A stretch of DNA of 64,000 nt from Euzebya rosea (GTDB lineage Bacteria > Actinomycetota > Nitriliruptoria > Euzebyales > Euzebyaceae), in NCBI RefSeq assembly GCF_003073135.1, contig NZ_PGDQ01000005.1, positions 1-64,000 of the forward strand, read 5' to 3'. A program made the translations under genes and the position numbers. Positions 34,762 to 44,024 of the stretch are shown here, piece after piece. The stretch's first letter is position 1; each line of letters starts with the position of its first letter. Below the pieces are notes generated by a model. The model was not told where the DNA came from. It saw only the letters and a program-made list of their open reading frames with translations, and searched no databases.

Positions 34762-36093
34762 CTACTGCGGTCGTTGGATGGTCTCGCGGAGGAGGGCGAG
34801 GGCGGCGACGCCGGCGGTGCCGACGGCCGTGAACATGGCCACGGTCACCCCCGCCCTGTCGGCGATCAGCCCCTCCAGGCCCGCGGCGATCGGCCTGACG
34901 CCCAGGAACGCCATCCCCCACAGGGCCATGACCCGGCCGCGGACGTGGTCGTCGACGTGCAGCTGCAGGGTCGTGTTGAGCGTGGTCGTGGCATGGAGGA
35001 ACCCGGCGCCCGCCACGGCCATGCCGGGCAGCAGCACCAGGGCGTCGGTCGCCAGCGCACCGATCGACAGGCCGATCGCCAGGACCGCCAGCCCCGTGCT
35101 GGCCTGCAGGCGGGGGCCGAGGCGATCGCGGACGGGTTGCACGACCAGCGAGGACGCGGTGGCGCCGGCGCCGAACGCCGACCCGATGCCGCCCACGAGC
35201 GCCGCGCCGGCGCCGAGCCGCTCGGCGAGCGCTGGTGCGAGCGTCAGGACCGGGTCGGTGGCGAACCCCAGCGCGACGGTGGCCAGCATGGGGACCGCAA
35301 CGGCCCGGTCCCGGCGCGCCAGCTCCAGCCCTGCCCACACCGACGGCGACGCCTCCGTGGTGTCGGTCGTGGCGTTGGTCAGTCGCGGGGGTACCTGCTG
35401 GTTCCCCAGCCAGAGCAGCACCCCGAGGAAGATCGCGAAGGTCGTGGCGTTCACGCCGAAGGCGAGCGCGGCCCCCGCCGCGGCCACGAGCCCGCCGGCC
35501 AGCGCCGGGCCGATGGCCCGTGCCAGGTTGAAGGTCACCGAGTTGAGCGCGATGGCCTGGGCCAGGTCACGGCGGGGGACCAGCGAGGGCACGTAGGCCT
35601 GGAGGGTCGGCAGGCCGATGGCGTAGCCGGCCCCGATGAAGCAGGTGAACAGCGCGATCGGCCACACCAGCCCGGGGGAGGGGTCGACGAACACCAGCAG
35701 GACCGCCAGCCCGACGGCACCGCCGAGCCCCGACAGCTGGGCACCGACGAGCAGCCGTCGACGGTCGAGCCGATCCGACAGCTGCCCGGCCCAGGGGGCG
35801 AGGACCAGCGTGAACGCGTACTGCAACCCACCGACCAAGCCGACCAGCGTGCTGGAGCCGGTGGCCTGGAAGACCACGATGCCGATGGCGACGTTGTGGA
35901 ACCAGTTGCCGGTGTTGGACAGCCACTGCCCGACGACGTAGGGGCCGAACCGACGGTCGGCGAGCAGCTGCCCGGCACCGCGCGGGGCGTCCTCGGACTC
36001 GGCCTGGGGCTCGGGGTCGTCGGCGTCGGTGCTGGAGGAGGTCACGGGTGGACAGCCTGCCCGAGCGCCGAGCCGCTGCCACATTCGGGCCAT
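34762..36093 (-). CDS. MFS transporter (EntS-like, MFS_3 type)
   Basis: This major-facilitator exporter of about 443 residues has twelve predicted helices. The helix 2-3 loop motif GQLSDRLDRRRLL is clear. The early FGPYVVGQWLSNTGNWFHNVAIG segment is typical of the enterobactin-exporter-like group, and the substrate is unknown. The start is uncertain: ATG 36093 is used, since ATG 36138 would overlap the divergent DUF3556 gene and GTG around 36045 is also possible. The N-terminal 30 residues are Asp/Glu/Ser-rich and variable. Confidence 0.87.
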   Translation of the reverse strand: MARMWQRLGARAGCPPVTSSSTDADDPEPQAESEDAPRGAGQLLADRRFGPYVVGQWLSNTGNWFHNVAIGIVVFQATGSSTLVGLVGGLQYAFTLVLAPWAGQLSDRLDRRRLLVGAQLSGLGGAVGLAVLLVFVDPSPGLVWPIALFTCFIGAGYAIGLPTLQAYVPSLVPRRDLAQAIALNSVTFNLARAIGPALAGGLVAAAGAALAFGVNATTFAIFLGVLLWLGNQQVPPRLTNATTDTTEASPSVWAGLELARRDRAVAVPMLATVALGFATDPVLTLAPALAERLGAGAALVGGIGSAFGAGATASSLVVQPVRDRLGPRLQASTGLAVLAIGLSIGALATDALVLLPGMAVAGAGFLHATTTLNTTLQLHVDDHVRGRVMALWGMAFLGVRPIAAGLEGLIADRAGVTVAMFTAVGTAGVAALALLRETIQRPQ

Positions 36094-36121
36094 GCAGCCC
36101 TCGGTGCTGCGGGGTGCGGGG

Positions 36122-36127
36122 TAGGTT
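36122..36127 (+). promoter_or_regulatory. -10 element (TAGGTT) for the DUF3556 operon
   Basis: TAGGTT ends 9 nt before ATG 36137, with no Shine-Dalgarno sequence between, matching the leaderless pattern of this window. Confidence 0.35.
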
Positions 36128-36136
36128 CCCCCAAGC

Positions 36137-37858
36137 ATGGGCCTGATGTCACCCGAGCAGCCGCACTACGACCTGGCCGAGTACCGGACGTTGCCCTACC
36201 ACGACCGCGTCCGCCTCGCCTGCGTCGACTGGGTGCACTGCGGGTTCGGTGCGCCGGTGTCCGCATACCTGTTCTACCTCCTCAAGATCGGCCTCTGGAT
36301 CGGGGGGTGGGTCCTGTTCGTCGGTGCCTCGGGCGTGGATGGCGGCGTCGCCGACTGGTGGCTGTCACCGATCGCGTTCGTGAAGGCCATCGCCTGGACC
36401 ATGCTGTGGGAGGGCATGGGGTTCGGCTGCGGCTCCGGACCGCTGACCGGCCGGTACTGGCCGCCGGTCGCGGGGCTCGGCCACTGGCTGCGGCGCGGCA
36501 CGATCACCCTGCCGCCCTTCCCCGACCGCCTGCCGCTGATCGCAGGAACCCGCCGGACCGTCCTCGACGTCGCCCTGTACGCGGCCTACCTGGCGGCGGG
36601 GTTCGCCCTGCTGCTCGCCGACGTGGTTCGACCCGCCATCGTGGCACTCGTCCTGGTGCTCCTCGCGCTCGTCTCCCTGCGCGACAGGACCGTGTTCCTC
36701 GCATCCAGGGGGGAGCACTACGCCACGACCCTGCTGGTGCTGTGCGTCGGGATGGCCGTCGCCGGGTCTGCTGGCATCTCCGCCGGCACGACCTGGGCCC
36801 AGGTGCCGGTCGGGGTCGTGGCCGGCGCCAAGGCCGTCCAGGTGTCGATCTGGTGGTGGGCCGCGACCTCCAAGCTCAACCACCACTTCCCGTACGTGGT
36901 CGGCGTGATGCTGACCAACCATCCGCTCAACCGGTTCCCGTCGATGCGTCGCAGGCTGGTCCGGGCCTACCCCCACGACCTGCGGCCGGGGACCGTCCCC
37001 ACGGTGCTGGCGCACGGTGGTACCGCCATCGAGTACCTCGTCCCCCTGCTCCTGGTGCTCTCCGACGGCGGTCCCGGCACCACCATCGGCCTGCTGGTCA
37101 TGGTGGCCTTCCACGGCTGGATCTTCTCCAGCTTCGCGCTGGGCGTCCCGCAGGAGTGGAACGTCCTGTTCGTCCATTCCGCCCTCGTCCTGTTCGGCAC
37201 CAACGCGGCCGTCAAGCCGTGGCAGCTCGGATCGCCGCTGCTGTGGGCCATCCTCGTGGTGGCGTTGGTGGCGGTGCCGCTCGTCGGCAACCTGCGTCCG
37301 GACAAGGTGTCGTTCCTCCCGTCGATGCGGTACTACGCCGGGAACTGGGCGACGTCGACGTGGCTGTTCACGCCCGAGGCGCTGGCCCGGTTCGACCGGC
37401 AGGTGCCGAAGGTCGCCGACGAGCTGCTGACCCAGCTGCGGCGCTTCTACGACGACGACGCCAACGAGGTCTCGTTGTCCCGCGTTCCTGCGTTCAGGGC
37501 CATGCACCTGCACGGGCGGCTGGTCCAGCGGCTGATCTGCCGGGCGGTGGAGGACCCCGACGACTGGGTCATCCGGGAGGGCGAGCTCGTCGCGGGCATG
37601 GCGCTGGGCTGGAACTTCGGCGACGGGCACCTGCACGACGAGCAGCTGCTGGCGGCCGTGCAGGAACGGTGCGGGTTCGCCCCCGGCCAGCTTCGTGTCG
37701 TCGCTGTGGAGTCCCAGCCGATGCACGACGCGACGTGGTCCTGGCGGATCATCGACGCCGCCGACGGGGTCCTGCTGCGTGGTGCCGCCCCCGTCGCAGA
37801 GGCGCTCGCCCAGCAGCCGTGGCCCGATCCCGTGCAGGGAACGGTCGTGGGGCGGTGA
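36137..37858 (+). CDS. DUF3556 transmembrane protein
   Basis: This 573-residue protein has about ten membrane helices over residues 30-400, then a soluble C-terminal region of about 170 residues. The sequence closely follows DUF3556, a family known mainly from mycobacteria and relatives, with unknown function. A central KLNHHFPYVVGVMLTNHP motif, with adjacent His residues by the membrane, recalls HTTM/gamma-carboxylase-like proteins, but that is weak inference. It overlaps the FAD oxidoreductase by 4 bp (GTGA), so the two form an operon. Confidence 0.85.
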   Translation: MGLMSPEQPHYDLAEYRTLPYHDRVRLACVDWVHCGFGAPVSAYLFYLLKIGLWIGGWVLFVGASGVDGGVADWWLSPIAFVKAIAWTMLWEGMGFGCGSGPLTGRYWPPVAGLGHWLRRGTITLPPFPDRLPLIAGTRRTVLDVALYAAYLAAGFALLLADVVRPAIVALVLVLLALVSLRDRTVFLASRGEHYATTLLVLCVGMAVAGSAGISAGTTWAQVPVGVVAGAKAVQVSIWWWAATSKLNHHFPYVVGVMLTNHPLNRFPSMRRRLVRAYPHDLRPGTVPTVLAHGGTAIEYLVPLLLVLSDGGPGTTIGLLVMVAFHGWIFSSFALGVPQEWNVLFVHSALVLFGTNAAVKPWQLGSPLLWAILVVALVAVPLVGNLRPDKVSFLPSMRYYAGNWATSTWLFTPEALARFDRQVPKVADELLTQLRRFYDDDANEVSLSRVPAFRAMHLHGRLVQRLICRAVEDPDDWVIREGELVAGMALGWNFGDGHLHDEQLLAAVQERCGFAPGQLRVVAVESQPMHDATWSWRIIDAADGVLLRGAAPVAEALAQQPWPDPVQGTVVGR

Positions 37859-39309
37859 GGCAGCGGAGGACGCGTGGCGCCGGGCACGACGCCGTCGTCG
37901 TCGGGGGCGGGCCGAACGGGTTGGCCGCCGCGATCACGTTCGCCCGAGCCGGACGTTCGGTCCTGCTGCTGGAGGCCGCCGACCGGATCGGCGGGGCCTG
38001 CCGGTCGGCGCCCCTGCTCGGTCCCGGCTGGGTCAACGACCTCGGATCGGCGATCCACCCCATCGCCAGGGCTTCACCGTTCTTCGCCGAGCTCGACCTC
38101 GAGTCCCACGGCCTGGAGTGGGTGACCCCGCCGGCGTCGGTCGGCCATCCGCTGGACGGCGGCCGCTCGGCGATCGCGTGGCACGACCTCGACCGCACCG
38201 TCGAGGGGCTCGGGCGGGACGGGGCGACGTATCGCCGTGTCGTGCAGCCCCTCGCCGACCGGTTCGAGGACCTGATGGACCTCTCCCTCCGACCGGTGCT
38301 GCGGGTCCCACGCCATCCGCTGTTCGCCGCCCGCTTCGGCGTGCAGGCCGCCGTGCCCGCCCGCTGGTACGCCAAGGGCCTGTTCCGCACGGACGCGGCA
38401 CGTGCCCTCTTCGCCGGCCATGCCGCGCATGCCGTCCTGCCGCTCGACCGGCCCCTGACGAGCTCGTTCGCGCTGATGTTCGGCGCCACGGTCCACACGG
38501 TGGGGTGGCCGTTCCCCCGCGGAGGAGCGGGCGCCCTGGCCGACGCGCTCCACCACTGCCTCCTCTCCCTGGGGGGCGAGGTGCGCACCGGGCACGCCGT
38601 ACGCTCCATGGCCGACATCCCGCCGGCCGACCACGTCGTCCTTGCCCTGACGCCGCTGCAGGTGCTGCGGATCACCGGCGACCACTTCCCGGTCGGGTAC
38701 CGCTCGTCGCTGGCCCGCTTCCGCTACGGCCCCGGGCTGTTCAAGCTCGACCTCGGCCTGTCGGGGCCCATCCCGTGGACCGACCCCGACCTGCACCGGA
38801 CCGCCACCGTGCACGTCGGCGGCACCGTGGACGACGTGGCGCGGGCCGAACGCGTCGTGGCCGCTGGCCACCACGCCCGCGAGCCGTTCCTCGTCCTCGC
38901 CCAGCACAGCCGCTTCGATCCCAGCCGAGCGCCCGACGGCAAGCACACCGTGTGGGTCTACTGCCACGTGCCGAACGGGTCGACGCGAGACATGACCGAG
39001 GCGATCGAGCGCCGCATCGAACGCTTCGCACCCGGGTTCCGGGACCTGGTCGAACGCCGCCACGCCTCCACCACCGCCGACCTCGAGGCCTTCGACGCCA
39101 ACCTCGTCGGCGGGGACGTCGGTGGCGGCAGCCACGGGGGGTTGCAGCTGCTCCTCCGGCCCCGCCCGCAGCTGGTGCCGTGGGCCACCCCGGACCCGTC
39201 GATCTGGATCGGATCGGCCTCGACGACGCCGGGAGGCGGGGTGCACGGGATGGCCGGTCACCAGGCTGCGGAGGCTGCCCTGGCCGCGTCGAATCGACCA
39301 ACCGTTTGA
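37855..39309 (+). CDS. FAD-dependent oxidoreductase, phytoene-desaturase-like (CrtI group)
   Basis: This 484-residue flavoprotein has the dinucleotide motif VVVGGGPNGLAAAITFARAG followed by LLEAADRIGGACR, and a C-terminal FAD motif in TPGGGVHGMAGHQAAEAAL. This is the order of CrtI-like desaturases and retinol saturases. Its substrate is likely a hydrophobic, polyunsaturated or lipid molecule, given the coupled membrane partner. GTG 37855 overlaps the DUF3556 stop. No crtB or crtE lies nearby, so carotenoid synthesis is not implied. Confidence 0.87.
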   Translation: MRQRRTRGAGHDAVVVGGGPNGLAAAITFARAGRSVLLLEAADRIGGACRSAPLLGPGWVNDLGSAIHPIARASPFFAELDLESHGLEWVTPPASVGHPLDGGRSAIAWHDLDRTVEGLGRDGATYRRVVQPLADRFEDLMDLSLRPVLRVPRHPLFAARFGVQAAVPARWYAKGLFRTDAARALFAGHAAHAVLPLDRPLTSSFALMFGATVHTVGWPFPRGGAGALADALHHCLLSLGGEVRTGHAVRSMADIPPADHVVLALTPLQVLRITGDHFPVGYRSSLARFRYGPGLFKLDLGLSGPIPWTDPDLHRTATVHVGGTVDDVARAERVVAAGHHAREPFLVLAQHSRFDPSRAPDGKHTVWVYCHVPNGSTRDMTEAIERRIERFAPGFRDLVERRHASTTADLEAFDANLVGGDVGGGSHGGLQLLLRPRPQLVPWATPDPSIWIGSASTTPGGGVHGMAGHQAAEAALAASNRPTV

Positions 39310-39359
39310 CTGAATGCAGTTCAGCTGTCTGATTGTCGGACATGTCACGGAACGGAAAT

Positions 39360-39374
39360 CGGAACGACGTTCCG
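39360..39374. promoter_or_regulatory. Inverted repeat upstream of the carboxypeptidase gene
   Basis: CGGAACG-A-CGTTCCG has perfect 7-bp arms. It is framed by GTCAC (39344) and GTGAC (39374), making a nested palindrome in the 143-bp gap. It may be an operator. Confidence 0.35.
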
Positions 39375-39452
39375 GTGACCCACGGCGTGTCGAGCATGAC
39401 CCGCCTCGGTGCACCCGCCGTTGCACCGTCCGATATCGACCGTGGAGAACTG

Positions 39453-42400
39453 ATGTTGCGCGCCCTTGCACGCCTCGTGTTGCTCGCCCTCGTCCTGGCC
39501 CTGCTGCCCGCCACCGCGTCCGTCGCTGCGACGCCGGAGCTGGACTTCGACAGCGACCGCCTGAACGACGAGATCCTGGCGGGAGTCCGTGCTGACGACG
39601 TCAGCGACGATCCGATCCGCAGCGATGACGCCCCGCCGTCATCGGACTTCGCCACACCCATCGCTGCTGAATCGAGCTTCGCCCAGACCAGCTGCCCGCT
39701 GAGCTTCTACCCGCCCGACCCCGACGACTCGTCGTTCTTCATCGGGGTCACGCCGTATCAGGACGTTGCCCCGCGCCTGTGTGCCGCGGCGACCTCGCCC
39801 CGCATCGACGTGCGCGTGGCCGGAGCGTCCGTCGAGGGTCGCGAGATCCCGGTGGTGGACCTCACGGCGCCGTGGTCGGCCGAGGACGCGGCCGCCAACG
39901 AGGCGCTGGAGACGCTGCTCGTCGAGGACCCGGAAGCCGCCCGGGAGCTGTTCGAGAACGGCGGGTACGACGACTACCGGCCCCACATCACGATCAACAG
40001 CAACATCCACGGCAACGAGTACGAGGGCCTGGACAGCACGCTCGACTTCATCGAGTACGTCGCCGCCGCGGACGGGAGCGACCCGATCACGGAGAACCTC
40101 GACAACCTCACCGCCGAGGAGATCGCGGCGCTGCCGACCGTCGACGAGGTGCTCAGCAGCTACGTCATCACCATCGTGCCGACGTCCAACCCCGACGGTC
40201 GCGTGATGGGACAGCGAGCCAACAGCAACGGCTTCGACCTCAACCGTGACTCCGTCACCGGCAGCCAGCCCGAGACCCACATCGTCCGGGATGTCATCAC
40301 CGGCACCACCCCGCTGCTGTTCATCGACATCCACGGCTACGTCGGCTCCGCCGGGCTGATCGAGCCGTGCACCCCGCCGCACAACTTCGCCTACGAGTAC
40401 GACCTGTACCTGCCCAACGCCTACGACGCGGCCCTCTCGATGGAGTCCGAGGCGTTCCGTCGCACCACGATCCTCGACGGCACCGGTCGGACCGAGACGT
40501 ACCTGCCCTACCGCGATGACGACCAGGGCTGGGACGACTGGCCGCCCATCTTCATCGGCATGTACGCGATCTACCACGGCGGCAGCGGCCACACCGTCGA
40601 GGTTCCCCTGAACCCCCGCAGCGGGTCCCTGACCCCCGAGGAGCGGGCCCGTCGCGTGTCGGTCAACACCGAGTTCGCGCGTGCCTCGATCGACGGCACG
40701 ATCCTCGAGGGGATGTCCAGCCGTGACGACCTGCTGGCCGACCAGATCGAGTGGAACGTCCGCGGCGTGACCGCCGCCGGCCAGCAGAACGAGAACCTGC
40801 TGGACGGGGCGTTCCCGCACTTCGACGCCCTGGACCTGTGGGAGACCGACTATCCCGACGCCTACGTGCTGCCGGTCGGTGCCGGGCAGGAGAGCGACGC
40901 AGCCGCTGCTCGCCTGGTCGACTTCCTGATCAGCCAGGACGTCGTCGTCACCCAGCTGAGCCGTCCGACCAGCATCGGTGGGACCACCTATCCGACCGGC
41001 AGCTGGGTCGTCCCGATGGCCCAGACGAAGCGGTCGATCGCCCAGACCCTGCTCGACATCGGACAGGACATCACCCCGCGCGGCATCAACGCGATGTACG
41101 ACATCTCCGGGTGGAGCCTGTCGGACCTGTGGGGTGCAACCGTGGAGCGCGTCGCCAACGACCCGCTGCTCGACATCGGCGAGCCCGTCAGCGACACCCC
41201 CACCCGCGGCAGGGTCGTCGCCGGTGACGCCGTCGCCTACGCGTTCCAGATCCGTGATGCGTCCGACGTGGGTGTCCTGAACCGGCTGCACGACGAGGGG
41301 GTGACGGTGCAGCGTGCCGCCGATGGTCGCGTCCTCGTCGCGCCGTCAGCCCGTCCGTTGCTGCTTGAGATCGCCCGGACCACCGACATCACGTTCACGC
41401 CGCTGGCGTCCCTGCCCGAGGACCGCACGGTGCTCGAGCCGTTCGTCGTCGGCACCAACGTGTCCGGGCCGGAGCTGTACGTGATGACCGACGTGCTGGG
41501 GCTCGACGTCGTGCCGGTCGGCACGGCCACCGTCAACGGCACCGACCCGGACGTGTCGCTGGACGATGTCGACGTCCTGTACCTCGACGGGGCCCCCCGC
41601 AGCGTCACCGCCGATGGGTACGTGGCCCTCGCCGAGTGGATGGAGGCCGGTGGTGGCGTCGTCGCCTACGGCACCGCCGTCGACACCCTGGCCGCAGCTG
41701 GCCTGGCAACCCCCACCCGCAACACCGTGTCGCGCTCCACCAACGGCACGATCAGCGTGGCGCAGGCAGCGGACTCCGAGGTCATGCCGGGCCGGCCGGC
41801 CCAGGACGTCACCTTCGTCTACGGCCCGTCGTTCTTCAGCGACCTGCCGGCTGACTACAAGGCCGTGCAGACCGTCCTGGAGGGCGCCGCCGGTGGCGTC
41901 ATGCGCGCCGGTCACTGGGCTGCGGTCGACTCCTACCCGCAGGCGGAGACCATCGGCCGGGCCGTCACCGTTGCCGGTGAGCTCGCCGACGGCGAACGCG
42001 TCGTCGTGACCGGTGCCGACACCTTGTTCCGCGACATGCTGAAGGGCCTGGACAAGGACCTCGTCGACTGGCTGATCTGGGCCGACGGTGGCGCGGCGAC
42101 CACCGATGACCTGGGCGACCCGTTCGTGCAGCCGACTGCTCCGACGGACCCCGAACCGACGGACCCGGAGCCCACCGACCCCGAGCCCACCGACCCCGAG
42201 CCCACCGATCCCGGTGCGGGGACCGTCGACCGGATCGCCGGCGAGAGCCGGGTGGGCACCGCCATCGCCCTCTCCGAGGCCAGCTTCCCCGAGGGTGCCG
42301 ACACCGTCGTGGTGGCCACCGCGAACGACTATCCCGACGCGCTGACCGCCGGGCCGCTGGCCGGGTTGTCGGACGGTCCCGTGCTGCTGAGCCCCGGCGA

Positions 42401-43103
42401 CACGGTGCCGACGGAGGTGCTTGCCGAGATCCAGCGGCTGGCCCCGTCGGAGATCATCATCGCCGGTGGCACCGCCGTGATGAGCGAGGCCGCCGAGGCA
42501 CAGCTCGCCGAGCTGGCCACGGTCCTGCGCCTGGCTGGTGACACGAGGTTCGGTACCGCCGCCGCGGTCTCGGCCCACTTCGCCCAGCCGGGTGGGACGG
42601 TGGTCATCGCGACCGGCGAATCGTTCGCCGATGCGCTGGCCGGTGGTGTCCTCGCTGGCCGGCGTGACGCCCCGGTGCTGCTGGTCCAGGGCAACGGTGT
42701 CCCCGACGTCACCGCCGCGGAGATCCAGCGGCTCGCCCCCTCCGACGTGATCGTCATGGGTGGCACCGCTGCCGTGACCGACGCCGTGGTCGCCGAGGTC
42801 GGGGACCTGGCCGGTGTGACGCCGCGCCGGATCGCCGGTGCGGACCGCTACGAGACAGCCGCGTTGACCGCGACCGAGCTGGGCAGCGCCGAGGTGGCGT
42901 TCATCGCCACCGCCGGGACCTTCGCCGACGCGCTGGCCGCCGTGCCGGTCGCGGTGATCCAGGACGGCGTCCTGCTGCTGGTCGACGTCGACCGTGTGCC
43001 CGAGACGGTCAGCACGGTGCTGGCCGACCTGACGCCGCCGCGCATCACCGTCCTCGGTGGCACCAGCGCGGTGTCGGAGGCGGTGGTCGACGCCCTCGGC
43101 TGA
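39453..43103 (+). CDS. Secreted M14 zinc carboxypeptidase with CW_binding_2 wall anchor
   Basis: This is a 1216-residue exported protein. ATG 39453 is preceded by GGAGA and begins a signal peptide (LARLVLLALVLALLPATASVA). The M14 domain (about 90-420) has zinc ligands His186 and Glu189 (NIHGNEYEG) and His294 (FIDIHGYVG), the substrate Arg in FDLNRDSV and the catalytic Glu383 (HTVEVPL). A long beta-rich region follows. A (TDPEP)n linker (42145-42210) then leads to three CW_binding_2 repeats (VDRIAGESRVGTAIAL, LRLAGDTRFGTAAAV, RRIAGADRYETAALT). It probably trims peptides at the cell surface. Confidence 0.92.
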   Translation: MLRALARLVLLALVLALLPATASVAATPELDFDSDRLNDEILAGVRADDVSDDPIRSDDAPPSSDFATPIAAESSFAQTSCPLSFYPPDPDDSSFFIGVTPYQDVAPRLCAAATSPRIDVRVAGASVEGREIPVVDLTAPWSAEDAAANEALETLLVEDPEAARELFENGGYDDYRPHITINSNIHGNEYEGLDSTLDFIEYVAAADGSDPITENLDNLTAEEIAALPTVDEVLSSYVITIVPTSNPDGRVMGQRANSNGFDLNRDSVTGSQPETHIVRDVITGTTPLLFIDIHGYVGSAGLIEPCTPPHNFAYEYDLYLPNAYDAALSMESEAFRRTTILDGTGRTETYLPYRDDDQGWDDWPPIFIGMYAIYHGGSGHTVEVPLNPRSGSLTPEERARRVSVNTEFARASIDGTILEGMSSRDDLLADQIEWNVRGVTAAGQQNENLLDGAFPHFDALDLWETDYPDAYVLPVGAGQESDAAAARLVDFLISQDVVVTQLSRPTSIGGTTYPTGSWVVPMAQTKRSIAQTLLDIGQDITPRGINAMYDISGWSLSDLWGATVERVANDPLLDIGEPVSDTPTRGRVVAGDAVAYAFQIRDASDVGVLNRLHDEGVTVQRAADGRVLVAPSARPLLLEIARTTDITFTPLASLPEDRTVLEPFVVGTNVSGPELYVMTDVLGLDVVPVGTATVNGTDPDVSLDDVDVLYLDGAPRSVTADGYVALAEWMEAGGGVVAYGTAVDTLAAAGLATPTRNTVSRSTNGTISVAQAADSEVMPGRPAQDVTFVYGPSFFSDLPADYKAVQTVLEGAAGGVMRAGHWAAVDSYPQAETIGRAVTVAGELADGERVVVTGADTLFRDMLKGLDKDLVDWLIWADGGAATTDDLGDPFVQPTAPTDPEPTDPEPTDPEPTDPEPTDPGAGTVDRIAGESRVGTAIALSEASFPEGADTVVVATANDYPDALTAGPLAGLSDGPVLLSPGDTVPTEVLAEIQRLAPSEIIIAGGTAVMSEAAEAQLAELATVLRLAGDTRFGTAAAVSAHFAQPGGTVVIATGESFADALAGGVLAGRRDAPVLLVQGNGVPDVTAAEIQRLAPSDVIVMGGTAAVTDAVVAEVGDLAGVTPRRIAGADRYETAALTATELGSAEVAFIATAGTFADALAAVPVAVIQDGVLLLVDVDRVPETVSTVLADLTPPRITVLGGTSAVSEAVVDALG
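42145..42210 (+). repeat. Short tandem repeat coding for a Pro-Thr-Asp-Pro-Glu linker
   Basis: Units of 15 bp encode TDPEP and repeat about four times inside the carboxypeptidase gene. They make a flexible spacer between enzyme and wall-binding domains. Confidence 0.75.
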
Positions 43104-43120
43104 TCCAGGTCCCGCCGACG

Positions 43121-43150
43121 GCGGCCGCCTTCCCCCGGGGAGGCGGCCGC
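43121..43150 (+). terminator. Terminator of the carboxypeptidase gene
   Basis: GCGGCCGCCT and AGGCGGCCGC form a perfect 10-bp stem, extended by CCCC/GGGG. TGGCGTTCTC follows. It lies 17 bp after the stop codon. Confidence 0.65.
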
Positions 43151-43206
43151 TGGCGTTCTCCGGCTCCTGCGCGTGACCGGTGACCGGGGTGGGTCCGGAC
43201 ACAACA

Positions 43207-43231
43207 ACGGCGACCCCGTGGGGGTCGCCGT
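43207..43231 (-). terminator. Terminator of rpsT
   Basis: ACGGCGACCCC and GGGGTCGCCGT form a perfect 11-bp stem with loop GTG. Read on the minus strand it is followed by TGTTGTG. It lies 34 bp after the rpsT stop. Confidence 0.65.
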
Positions 43232-43265
43232 GGTGCGTTCCGGCCCCGGTGGCCGGGAGCGGGTG

Positions 43266-43526
43266 CTACAGGGCGTTGGCCCGAGCAGCCATGCGGGACT
43301 TCTTGTTGGCCGCGTTGTTCTTCTTGATCAGGCCGGAGGAGACGGCCTTGTCCAGCTTCTGGGCGGCGTCGCGGAGGGCGGTGGTCGCCGCGTCCTTGTC
43401 GCCGGACTCGACGGCCTGGTCGAACTTCTTGATGAAGGTCTTCAGGTCGGAGCGCTGGGCCTTGTTGCGGATGCGGGCCCGCTCGGTCTGACGGTTGCGC
43501 TTGATCTGGCTCTGGATGTTCGCCAT
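43266..43526 (-). CDS. rpsT: 30S ribosomal protein S20
   Basis: This 86-residue, strongly basic protein binds 16S rRNA early in 30S assembly. It starts [21 protein letters not shown] and ends with [14 protein letters not shown], the standard S20 pattern, at normal length. It is divergent from lepA, as in most actinobacteria. Confidence 0.97.
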   Translation of the reverse strand: MANIQSQIKRNRQTERARIRNKAQRSDLKTFIKKFDQAVESGDKDAATTALRDAAQKLDKAVSSGLIKKNNAANKKSRMAARANAL

Positions 43527-43770
43527 GGAATGTTCCTCGTTCTGGGAGGCAGGGTGGAGACGTCTCGTTGCGGGGCCACTGGCCGGTGGTCGAATCGGCC
43601 GGGCACGCCAACATGCCGCAGGCGCGGCAGGAACGCTGGAGAATACCAGCGGCGCCGAAGGGTGTCCACCACGGCCGTTCGGCCACGCCGCCGGCCCCAC
43701 CACGGCCCGGCCCGAGGCCCCTCCCTCCCCGTCGCCGCCCCTCCCTCCCCGTCGCCGTCCCACCCTCACC

Positions 43771-43903
43771 CGGATGGAATTGACCCCACTCCGCGCGGAT
43801 CGAACGGTCGTCTGGGGTCGATTCCATCCGTTCGGCCGCGGAAAGCCGACGCGTCGGCCACGAGCCGGGGACGAATCCGTCCGAGGGTGGGGTCGATTCC
43901 ATC
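43771..43903. repeat. Three copies of TGGGGTCGATTCCATC, two forming an 18-bp inverted repeat
   Basis: Copies lie at 43773-43788 (inverted, one mismatch), 43813-43828 and 43888-43903. The first two extend to 18-bp arms (CGGATGGAATTGACCCCA and TGGGGTCGATTCCATCCG) around a 24-bp spacer. The element is richer in A+T than its surroundings. Its role is unknown; it could be a protein site or a genome-wide repeat. Confidence 0.75.
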
Positions 43904-44008
43904 AGCGCGGGTGTCCCGGGCGCTGCGGGTGAGCGGCCCACGCGGGCGCCCGGGGCGCGGGGCTTCTTCGAGGCACTCGGTCCTCGCGGGCTTCGCTCCT
44001 CGCGCGGC

Positions 44009-44014
44009 TACTCT
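44009..44014 (+). promoter_or_regulatory. -10 element (TACTCT) for lepA
   Basis: TACTCT ends 10 nt before ATG 44025, the same spacing as at obg. No Shine-Dalgarno sequence lies between. Confidence 0.45.
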
Positions 44015-44024
44015 GATCCTCGCC

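Larger units (their letters stand above)
43527..44024. other. rpsT-lepA divergent spacer with repeats
   Basis: No gene is visible. It contains a short direct repeat CTCCCTCCCCGTCGCCG at 43721 and 43741, three copies of a GGGGTCGATTCCATC element (see repeat entry), and the lepA promoter at its right end. Confidence 0.55.

Noticed and set aside
34720-37854. Long plus-strand open frame upstream of the FAD oxidoreductase in the same frame
   Set aside because: It runs antisense to the MFS gene and in the wrong frame through DUF3556. The oxidoreductase starts at GTG 37855 with a normal Rossmann motif.
37855-39309. Carotenoid biosynthesis locus
   Set aside because: The flavoprotein is CrtI-like, but no phytoene synthase or prenyl transferase is nearby and its partner is DUF3556.
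42145-42210. Repeat array resembling a CRISPR or satellite
   Set aside because: It is an in-frame 15-bp coding repeat (TDPEP linker) within the carboxypeptidase, with no spacers.
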